This document shows positions 26,990 to 32,853 of a stretch of DNA of 32,853 nucleotides, one piece after another. The stretch covers positions 1 to 32,853 of the forward strand of contig MEGM01000119.1 of NCBI GenBank assembly GCA_001725505.1, in the 5' to 3' direction. The DNA comes from Rubrivivax sp. SCN 70-15 (GTDB lineage: Bacteria; Pseudomonadota; Gammaproteobacteria; Burkholderiales; Burkholderiaceae_C). Both the position numbers and the translations under genes were made by a program. The notes beneath the pieces are model-generated. The model did no database searches, was not told the DNA's origin, and worked only from the letters and a program-made list of their open reading frames with translations. The first letter of the stretch is position 1, and each line of letters opens with the position of its first letter.

Positions 26990-28593
26990 CGACTGTCCAG
27001 CCTTTCGTCCGGCGCCTGTGCGCCCTTGCCACGGTGCTGACGATGGCCGCTTTCGCGGGCTGTGCGAGCCTTCCCGCGGGGCAGGTCGCCACCACGCCGG
27101 CCGCGGCGCCACCGGTGGACCTGAGCGCTGCGCCCGCGGTCGCGCCGCCGCAGGCCCAGGCCGAGGCCGAACCCGCCGCCCTGCCGCCGCCGCTGAGCGT
27201 CCCGGTGCGCAGCCTGACCGACCCGACGCCCGACCCCGCCCGCACCGACCTCTGGGCCCGGGTGCGCAGCGCCTTCGCGCTGCCCGACATGGACAACGAG
27301 CGCGTGCGCAAGTGGGAGCAGTGGTATTCGTCGCGCCCCGACTACGTGCAGCGCATGACCGACCGCGGCGGGCGCTACCTGTTCCACATCGTCGAGGAAG
27401 TCCAGCGCCGCGGCATGCCGGTCGAGCTCGCGCTGCTGCCCTTCATCGAGAGCGCATTCAACCCGCAGGCGAAGTCCTCTGCGCGCGCGGTCGGCATGTG
27501 GCAGTTCACGCCCGGCACCGGGCGCGATTTCGACCTGACGCAGAACGTCTTCCGCGACGACCGCCGCGACGTGCTCGCGTCGACGCGCGCGGCGCTCGAC
27601 TACCTGCAGCAGCTGCACGACCAGCTCGGCGACTGGCAGCTCGCGCTCGCGGCCTACAACTGGGGCCAGGGCAACGTGCAGCGTGCGCTGGCCTACAACC
27701 GGCGCCACGGTCTGCCGACCGACTACGAGAGCCTGCGCATGCCCGAGGAGACGCGCGACTACTACCCCAAGCTGCAGGCGGTGAAGAACATCATCGAGCA
27801 CCCGGACCAGTTCGCGATCACGCTGCCGCCGCTGCCCAACCACCCGTTCTTCCAGAGCGTCGCGATCGAGCGCGACATCGACGTCGCGCTCGCCGCGCGC
27901 CTCGCCGGCATGCCGCTGCACGATTTCCAGGCCCTGAACCCGCAGATGAACAAGCCGGTGATCCTGGCCGCGGGCACGCCGCAGATCCTGCTGCCCTACG
28001 ACAACGCGAACCAGTTCTTGCGCGAGCTGGCGCGGCACAAGGGGCCGCTCGCGACCTGGACCGCCTGGGTCGCTCCGAAGACGCTCAAGCCGGCCGACGC
28101 CGCGCGCCGCGTCGGCATGTCCGAGTCCGAGCTGCGCGAGGTGAACCTGATCCCGGCGCGCATGCTGGTAAAGGTCGGCTCGACGCTGCTCGTGCCGCGC
28201 AGCGCGCACGACAGCGAGGACGTCGACGCGCATGTCGCCGACAACGCGACGATGGTGCTCGCGCCGGACCGGCCGCCGCTGCGCCGCGTCGCACTGCGCG
28301 CCGGCAAGCACGGCGACAGCGTGGTTGCCGTCGCGCGCCGCTACCACGTCGCCACCGCGCAGGTGGCCGAATGGAACCGGGTCGCTCCGCATGCGCGCTT
28401 CCGGCCCGGGCAGACGATCTTCGTGATGCTGCCGCCGAGCACCCGGCATGTCGCGGTGCGGCGCAGCGCGCATCCGACGAAGATCGTCGCCAAGCGCCAC
28501 ACGGCGCCGGTACGGCGGGTCGCGAAGCGCCACGCGGCACCGCACCTGCGCGTCGCCGCGCACAGGCCGGCCGAGCGCGTCGCGGAGCGCTAA
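26986..28593 (+). CDS. mltD: Membrane-bound lytic murein transglycosylase D
   Basis: Outer-membrane lipoprotein that cleaves peptidoglycan glycan strands. The 535 residues comprise a lipoprotein signal ending FAGC (lipidated Cys26), a Pro/Ala-rich linker (about 33-80), an SLT domain with the catalytic Glu155 (LLPFIESAFNP) and GMWQFTPGTGR, a MltD-type LysM-like region near 290-345, and a clearer LysM domain (SVVAVARRYHV to RPGQTIFV). The last 50 or so residues are an unusual Arg/Lys/His-rich tail with repeated KRHxAP-type units. It is coupled to gloB by an ATGA overlap, a common pairing in Burkholderiales. Its stop overlaps the convergent DUF1993 stop by 4 bases. Confidence 0.93.
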   Translation: MTTVQPFVRRLCALATVLTMAAFAGCASLPAGQVATTPAAAPPVDLSAAPAVAPPQAQAEAEPAALPPPLSVPVRSLTDPTPDPARTDLWARVRSAFALPDMDNERVRKWEQWYSSRPDYVQRMTDRGGRYLFHIVEEVQRRGMPVELALLPFIESAFNPQAKSSARAVGMWQFTPGTGRDFDLTQNVFRDDRRDVLASTRAALDYLQQLHDQLGDWQLALAAYNWGQGNVQRALAYNRRHGLPTDYESLRMPEETRDYYPKLQAVKNIIEHPDQFAITLPPLPNHPFFQSVAIERDIDVALAARLAGMPLHDFQALNPQMNKPVILAAGTPQILLPYDNANQFLRELARHKGPLATWTAWVAPKTLKPADAARRVGMSESELREVNLIPARMLVKVGSTLLVPRSAHDSEDVDAHVADNATMVLAPDRPPLRRVALRAGKHGDSVVAVARRYHVATAQVAEWNRVAPHARFRPGQTIFVMLPPSTRHVAVRRSAHPTKIVAKRHTAPVRRVAKRHAAPHLRVAAHRPAERVAER

Positions 28594-29093
28594 GCGCCCA
28601 GGTAGTCGCGCTTGCCCAGTTCGACCCCGGCGTGCCGCAGCAGTGCGTAGGCGGTGGTCGCGTGAAAGTAGAAGTTGGGCAGCACGAAGTGCAGCAGGTA
28701 GTCCTGGCCGCTGAAGCGGACCTCGCCCTGACGCATCGCGAGCACGATCTCGCGCTGCTCGCTGCCGTCGACCTGTCCGGCCGGCACCGACTGCACGTAG
28801 TCGAGGGTCCTGCGGATGCGCGCGCGCAGCTCGTCCAGCGTGACCTCGGTGTCGTCCCATTTCGGCACGTCCTGGCCGGCGAGCCGCGCGACGCAGCCCT
28901 TGGCGCCGTCGCTCGCGATCTGGATCTGCTTGACGAAGGGCAGCATGTCCGGCGCCAGGCGCAGCGCGAGGTAGTTGTTCGGATCGAACTTTCGCGCCTG
29001 CGCATGGGCTTCGGCCTTGTCCAGCCACTTCAGCATGTTGCCCAGCATCCGGGCGAAGACCGGCACGCTGGCGGTGTGCATCGAGACGCTCAT
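28590..29093 (-). CDS. DUF1993 family protein
   Basis: A 167-residue soluble protein of the DUF1993 family, thought to share the DinB-like four-helix fold; the function is unknown. Recognisable segments are the opening SVSMHTASVPVFARML, LAPDMLPFVKQIQIASD, and the ending FYFHATTAYALLRHAGVELGKRDYLG. The start at 29093 has only a weak purine stretch upstream. It is convergent with mltD, with the two stop codons overlapping, and divergent from the dehydrogenase gene with a 90-bp gap. Confidence 0.88.
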   Translation of the reverse strand: MSVSMHTASVPVFARMLGNMLKWLDKAEAHAQARKFDPNNYLALRLAPDMLPFVKQIQIASDGAKGCVARLAGQDVPKWDDTEVTLDELRARIRRTLDYVQSVPAGQVDGSEQREIVLAMRQGEVRFSGQDYLLHFVLPNFYFHATTAYALLRHAGVELGKRDYLGA

Positions 29094-29183
29094 GGATTGT
29101 CTTTCGGTAACAGTTGAACCGGCCCGGATGCTAGCGCCGGCGGCCAAGCGCTGCAGGACGCGGCAGAATGCCGGGCACCGACC

Positions 29184-30191
29184 ATGAACATCATCATCCT
29201 CGACGACTACCAGGACGCGGTGCGCAAGCTGCGTTGCGCGGCGCTGCTGGAGCCGCTCAACGCGAAGGTCTTCACGAACACGGTGAAGGGCATCGGCCAG
29301 CTGTCGGTGCGGCTGCGCGACGCCGAGGTGCTGGTGCTGATCCGCGAGCGCACGCAGTTCCCGCGCGCGCTGCTCGAGAAGCTGCCCAAGCTGAAGCTGA
29401 TCTCGCAGACCGGCAAGGTCGGCTCGCATGTCGACGTCGAGGCCTGCACGCGGCTGGGCATCGCGGTCGCCGAGGGCACCGGTTCGCCGGTGGCGCCGGC
29501 CGAGCTGACCTGGGCGCTGATCATGGCGTCGATGCGCCGGCTGCCGCAGTACATCGGCAACCTGAAGCATGGCGCGTGGCAGCAGTCGGGGCTGAAGTCG
29601 GCGTCGATGCCGCCGAACTTCGGCATCGGCATGGTGCTCGAGCGCAAGACGCTCGGCATCTGGGGCTACGGCCGCATCGGTGCGCTCGTCGCCGGCTACG
29701 GCCGCGCGTTCGGCATGAAGGTGCTGGTCTGGGGACGCGAGGCGTCGCGCGCGCGCGCGGTCGCCGACGGCTACCTCGCGGCGTCGTCGCAGGCCGAGTT
29801 CTTCGAGCAATGCGACGTGATCAGCCTGCACCTGCGGCTCAACGATGCGACGCGCGCGATCGTCCACCTCGACGACCTGCTGCGCATGAAGCCGACCGCG
29901 CTCTTCGTCAACACCTCGCGTGCCGAGCTGGTCGACGAAGGTGCGCTCGTCTCGGCGCTGAACAAGGGCCGGCCCGGGATGGCGGCCGTCGACGTCTTCG
30001 AGAGCGAGCCGATCCTGCAGGGCCACCCACTTCTGCGCCTGGAGAATGCGGTCTGCACGCCGCACATCGGCTACGTCGAGCAGGACAGCTACGAGATGTA
30101 CTTCGGCGCGGCGTTCGAGAACGTCGTCAACTTCGTCAACAAGCAGCCGACGAACATCGTCAACCCCGAGGCGCTGAAGGTGCTGCGGTGA
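29184..30191 (+). CDS. D-2-hydroxyacid dehydrogenase family protein
   Basis: NAD(P)-dependent dehydrogenase of the D-isomer 2-hydroxyacid (SerA/GyaR-like) family. The 335 residues show the family pattern: an N-terminal substrate domain with LISQTGKVGSHVD, the nucleotide loop GYGRIGALVAGYG, an Arg after the second strand (VLVWGREAS) which often favours NADP, NTSRAELVDEGAL with the catalytic Arg, and CTPHIGYVEQ with the catalytic His. The substrate cannot be told. It leads a plus-strand operon: its TGA overlaps the GTG start of the MFS gene. Confidence 0.9.
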   Translation: MNIIILDDYQDAVRKLRCAALLEPLNAKVFTNTVKGIGQLSVRLRDAEVLVLIRERTQFPRALLEKLPKLKLISQTGKVGSHVDVEACTRLGIAVAEGTGSPVAPAELTWALIMASMRRLPQYIGNLKHGAWQQSGLKSASMPPNFGIGMVLERKTLGIWGYGRIGALVAGYGRAFGMKVLVWGREASRARAVADGYLAASSQAEFFEQCDVISLHLRLNDATRAIVHLDDLLRMKPTALFVNTSRAELVDEGALVSALNKGRPGMAAVDVFESEPILQGHPLLRLENAVCTPHIGYVEQDSYEMYFGAAFENVVNFVNKQPTNIVNPEALKVLR

Positions 30192-31364
30192 GCACGCGCG
30201 CGGCCGGCTGGGCGCTGCTGGCCGGCAACTTCGCGATCGGCTGCGGCGTGATGGTCACCGCCGGCGCGCTCAACGATCTCGTCCGTTCGCTTCACGTGTC
30301 GGTCGCGGCGGGCGGCCAGCTGATCACGGTGGCCGCCGTCGTGATGGCCGTCGGCGCGCCGCTGCTCGCCGCCGCCGTGTCCGGCTTGGACCGGCGCCGG
30401 CTGCTCACCGCGGCGCTGGTCTGGTACGCGCTCGGCCACGCGCTGAGTGCGCTCGCACCCGGCTACGCCTGGCTGCTGCCGGTGCGCGCCGCGACCGTGC
30501 TCGGCGCCGCGGTGTTCACGCCGCAGGCGGCGGCCGCGATGGCGACGCTGGCCGCCCCCGCCGAGCGCGGACGCGCGATCACCTTCATCTCGCGCGATCA
30601 CCTTCATCTTCCTCGGCTGGTCGCTGTCGTCGGTGATCGGGATGCCGATGCACGCGTGGATCGGCGAGACCTTCGGCTGGGCCGTGGCCTTCGGCGTCGT
30701 CGCGCTGCTCAGCGCCGCGGCAGCGCTCGCGGTCTGGCGCGCGCTGCCGGACGGCATCCGCCCTGCGGCGCTGTCGCGCCAGGACTGGCGCGGCACGCTG
30801 ACGCACCCGCTGCTGATGGGCGTGGTCGGCGTCACCGCGCTCAGCGCCGCCGGCCAGTTCACGCTGTTCTCCTACTTCGCGCCCTACTACCGCCAGGTGC
30901 TCGGCGCCGATGCCGCCGGCGTGAGCTTCCTGTTCCTCTGGTTCGGCGCCTTCGGCCTGCTCGGCAACCTGCTGCTGCAGCGGCTGATCGACCGCTGGGG
31001 CGCAGCGTGCTGCGCCACCGTCACGCTCGGCGCGATGGCCGCGTCGCTGCTCGCCTGGCCGCTCGCCGCGAGCGTGCCGGCGATGGCATTGCTCGTCACG
31101 CCCTGGGCGCTGGGCTGCTTCGCGTCGAACTCGGCCCAGCAGGCGAGGCTGGGCGGCGCGGCGCCGGCGTTGGCGTCGGCACTGATGGCGCTGAACACCT
31201 CGGCGATGTACCTCGGCCAGGCGGTCGGCGCGGCCGGCGGCGGCGCCCTCCTCGCGGTGGGCGGCTGGGGCAACCTGAACCTGGCCGCCACCGGCTGGAT
31301 GCTCGCCGCGATCGCGCTCAGCGCCCTGCTCGCCCCGCGCATGCGCGCGCCCGTCCATGTCTGA
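30188..31364 (+). pseudogene. MFS transporter, frameshifted by a 19-base tandem duplication
   Basis: Major facilitator exporter of the drug/sugar-efflux type. It begins at the GTG of the GTGA overlap (30188). The first frame gives the opening helices (GWALLAGNFAIGCGVMVTAG, then AVVMAVGAPLLAA and DRRRLLTAALVWYALGHALS) up to ERGRAITFI near 30590. The rest (FLGWSLSSVIGMP onward) is in another frame and ends at 31364. The cause is an exact 19-base tandem duplication at 30572-30609. Without it the gene is a normal 385-residue transporter. As written, translation continues in the wrong frame to 31453, past the start of the next gene. The substrate is unknown. Confidence 0.88.
30572..30609 (+). repeat. 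19-bp exact tandem duplication inside the MFS gene
   Basis: CGCGCGATCACCTTCATCT occurs at 30572-30590 and again at 30591-30609 with no base between. Nineteen is not a multiple of three, so the reading frame changes. Each copy encodes R-A-I-T-F-I in its own correct frame. Confidence 0.95.
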
Positions 31365-31923
31365 CCCGACGCTGCGCCCGGGCGCGCCGCGCGACCTGTT
31401 CCGCGTCTTCCACCGGATGGCGCTGCAGGGTTTCGGCGGCGTGCTCGCGGTGACGCAGCGCGAGCTCGTCGAGCGCGAACGCTGGCTCACGCGCGAGCAG
31501 TTCGTCGAGCACCTCTCGATCGCCCAGGTGCTGCCGGGGCCGAACGTGATCAACCTCGCACTGATGATCGGCGACGGCTTCTTCGGCTGGCGCGGCGCGA
31601 TGGCCGCGCTCGCGGGGCTGCTGCTCGCGCCGCTCGCGATCGTGCTGTCGCTGGCGACGATCTACGCGCGGCTGTCCACGGTGCCCTTCGTCGCCGGCGC
31701 GCTGCGCGGCATGGGCGCGGTGGCCGCCGGGCTCGTGATCGCGACCGCGCTGAAGGTCGTGCCGACGCTGAAGAAGAACCCGATGGGGCTGCCGCTGTCG
31801 GCGGCGTTCGCTACCGTGACCTGGGTCGCGATCGGGCTGCTGCACTGGCCGCTGGTGTGGGTCGTGCTCGGCCTGGGCGCGCTCGCGATGGGCATCGCCT
31901 GGACCCGGCTGCGCGAGCGATGA
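31357..31923 (+). CDS. Chromate transporter half (short-chain CHR), first
   Basis: A 188-residue membrane protein of the CHR family. It has the signature at the N-terminus (FRVFHRMALQGFGGVLAV), then EQFVEHLSIAQVLPGPNVINLALMIG and a series of hydrophobic helices (GAMAALAGLLLAPLAIVLSLA, AVAAGLVIATALKVV). Short CHR proteins correspond to half of full-length ChrA and act in pairs. It is followed with a 4-bp overlap by a second half. The start ATG at 31357 lies within the end of the MFS gene (8-bp overlap). Chromate is the name-giving substrate, but many family members have other or unknown ones. Confidence 0.9.
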   Translation: MSDPTLRPGAPRDLFRVFHRMALQGFGGVLAVTQRELVERERWLTREQFVEHLSIAQVLPGPNVINLALMIGDGFFGWRGAMAALAGLLLAPLAIVLSLATIYARLSTVPFVAGALRGMGAVAAGLVIATALKVVPTLKKNPMGLPLSAAFATVTWVAIGLLHWPLVWVVLGLGALAMGIAWTRLRER

Positions 31924-32492
31924 ACCTGCACCTGCGTTCGATGCTCTGGGGGCCGGTCGGCATCGGCGCGCCAGGGCTGGTCGCGCTGTTCCTGCACTTC
32001 CTGCTGCTGTCGCTGCTGGCGGTCGGCGGCGCGATCACGACCGCGCCCGACATGCACCGCTTCGTCGTCAGCGAACGCCACTGGCTCAGCGACGCGCAGT
32101 TCACGACCTCGGTCGCGCTCGCGCAGGCGGCACCGGGGCCGAACGTGCTCTTCGTTGCCGTCCTCGGCTGGAACGTCGGCGGGCTGGCCGGCATGTTCGC
32201 GACGATGGTCGGCACGCTGCTGCCGTCGACGACGCTCGCGCTGGCCGCGACGCGCTGGGGCAATGCGCGGCGTGACTCGATCGGCGTGCGCGCCTTCACC
32301 GCCGGGATGGCGCCGCTGACGATCGGCCTGCTGCTCGCGACCGGCTGGGTGCTTACCGACCCGGCGCGCCACCATGCCGGCGCGATCCTGCTCGTTGCGC
32401 TCACCGTGATCGTGATGCTGCGCACCCGGATCAGCCCGATCTGGCCGATCGCCGCCGGCGCGGTGATCGGCGCGCTCGGCTGGGCCGGCTGA
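31920..32492 (+). CDS. Chromate transporter half (short-chain CHR), second
   Basis: The 190-residue partner of the preceding gene, joined by an ATGA overlap. It shows the same plan (HFLLLSLLAVGGAITTAPDM, DAQFTTSVALAQAAPGPNVLFVAVLGW, then GGLAGMFATMVGTLLPS) and several hydrophobic helices to the end. The two genes together equal one full ChrA, and are probably antiparallel halves of one transporter. It is the last gene before the right-end repeat. Confidence 0.9.
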   Translation: MNLHLRSMLWGPVGIGAPGLVALFLHFLLLSLLAVGGAITTAPDMHRFVVSERHWLSDAQFTTSVALAQAAPGPNVLFVAVLGWNVGGLAGMFATMVGTLLPSTTLALAATRWGNARRDSIGVRAFTAGMAPLTIGLLLATGWVLTDPARHHAGAILLVALTVIVMLRTRISPIWPIAAGAVIGALGWAG

Positions 32493-32533
32493 GAGCCGGC
32501 CCGCTGCGGCCGTTCTCGGGCTCGGCCGCGTCT
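32493..32533. other. Spacer after the transporter pair
   Basis: Forty-one bases between the second chromate-transporter stop and the right-end repeat. I see no gene, terminator or other structure. The whole stretch 32493-32853 has no gene: the remainder is the two repeat segments described next and unassigned sequence at 32688-32720 and 32803-32853. Confidence 0.5.
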
Positions 32534-32687
32534 CGCTTGCGCAAGTTTCAGCGTGAGCCGGTGGCCCGGGGGTGCGTTCTCCGGTCCACGCTCGCGGGCG
32601 ACCGGCCTGGGTCCACCACGGTGACCTCGTCAACGCCTTCTTCCCGTGCCACGGGGAGCGGCGACCGCGAATGGGCCTTGCGCCCGC
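32534..32687. repeat. Long intergenic repeat, right inverted copy
   Basis: A reverse-complement copy of 54-207, equal in length (154 bases) and about 91 percent identical by hand alignment. The outer edge is CGCTTGCGCAAG. At its inner end GGCGACCGCGAATGGGCC (32660-32677) pairs with the same block in direct orientation at 32785-32802, so this end can fold on itself. Confidence 0.85.
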
Positions 32688-32720
32688 ACCCCCGGACCAC
32701 CGTCTCCTGCCACCCCCGAG

Positions 32721-32802
32721 GGCCGCCCCCTCGAGGCACGCCACCGACGGACTCGCAGGGCGGTGGTGGTCCCCGCGGGCGCAGGGCCCATTCGCGGTCG
32801 CC
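32721..32802. repeat. Long intergenic repeat, right direct copy
   Basis: A direct copy of positions 1-81, with CCTCGAGGCACGCCACCGAC and the end block GCGGGCGCAGGGCC to GCGGTCGCC. It lies 33 bases after the inverted copy and in opposite orientation to it, forming imperfect arms around an 87-bp centre. Just upstream is the CCACCCCCGAGGG motif typical of the other intergenic repeats here. Confidence 0.8.
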
Positions 32803-32853
32803 AGGGCGTGAGCACGACGACGGCGGTGTTGAAGCCCCCGGGACAAGCCTGCC

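Noticed and set aside
32572-32811. Small open frames in the right-end repeat
   Set aside because: They run through non-coding repeat copies, differ in frame between copies and have no ribosome site or domain.

Overview
This is a high-GC bacterial window from a betaproteobacterium. It most resembles the Rubrivivax/Leptothrix/Methylibium side of the Burkholderiales (Betaproteobacteria). That placement is inferred from the alaA-hom-thrC-moeA-moaD-moaE...clpB gene order, the gloB-mltD pair, the protein sequences, and the many GC-rich intergenic hairpins built around CCCCTCGAGGGG. No tRNA, rRNA, CRISPR array, transposase or phage gene was seen.

Layout. Positions 1-373 hold an intergenic repeat. 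From 374 to 14324 every gene is on the minus strand. Read in transcription order these are alaA and hom, a repeat-filled gap, then a tightly overlapping thrC-moeA-moaD-moaE run (threonine synthesis and molybdopterin). The run continues without a gap into five accessory genes: a flavin reductase, a NicX-like ring-cleavage dioxygenase, an alpha/beta hydrolase, an acyl-CoA-dehydrogenase-fold protein and an AMP-forming ligase. clpB follows, with its own heat-shock promoter. From 14364 to 17058 the plus strand carries a Mth938-like gene, a Bcp peroxiredoxin followed by a clear terminator, and a PIN-PhoH protein. From 17066 to 22954 the minus strand carries an exported ATP-dependent DNA ligase, a secreted subtilase, and the overlapping prpE-acuI pair. 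An NlpC/P60 hydrolase and moaA lie on the plus strand. rnhA and a methyltransferase on the minus strand are head to head with gloB-mltD. The right end has a DUF1993 gene (minus) and a plus-strand operon of D-2-hydroxyacid dehydrogenase, MFS transporter and two half-size chromate transporters.

Two things stand out. First, four genes are broken by small indels: a Mth938-like gene (4 bases lost), an alpha/beta hydrolase (about 40 bases lost), moaA (4-base tandem duplication) and an MFS transporter (19-base tandem duplication). The two insertions are exact duplications, and removing one copy restores each gene perfectly. This is either unusual mutation and gene decay or an assembly defect. Second, the accessory set between moaE and clpB has the parts of an aromatic or N-heteroaromatic degradation route: CoA ligase, flavin reductase plus a dehydrogenase-fold flavoenzyme lacking the usual catalytic Glu (possibly a two-component monooxygenase), NicX-like dioxygenase and hydrolase. 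I do not recognise it as a described pathway.

The two ends of the window carry inverted copies of one 154-bp repeat, as expected if a draft contig stops at a dispersed repeat family. Much of the rest is ordinary core genome.
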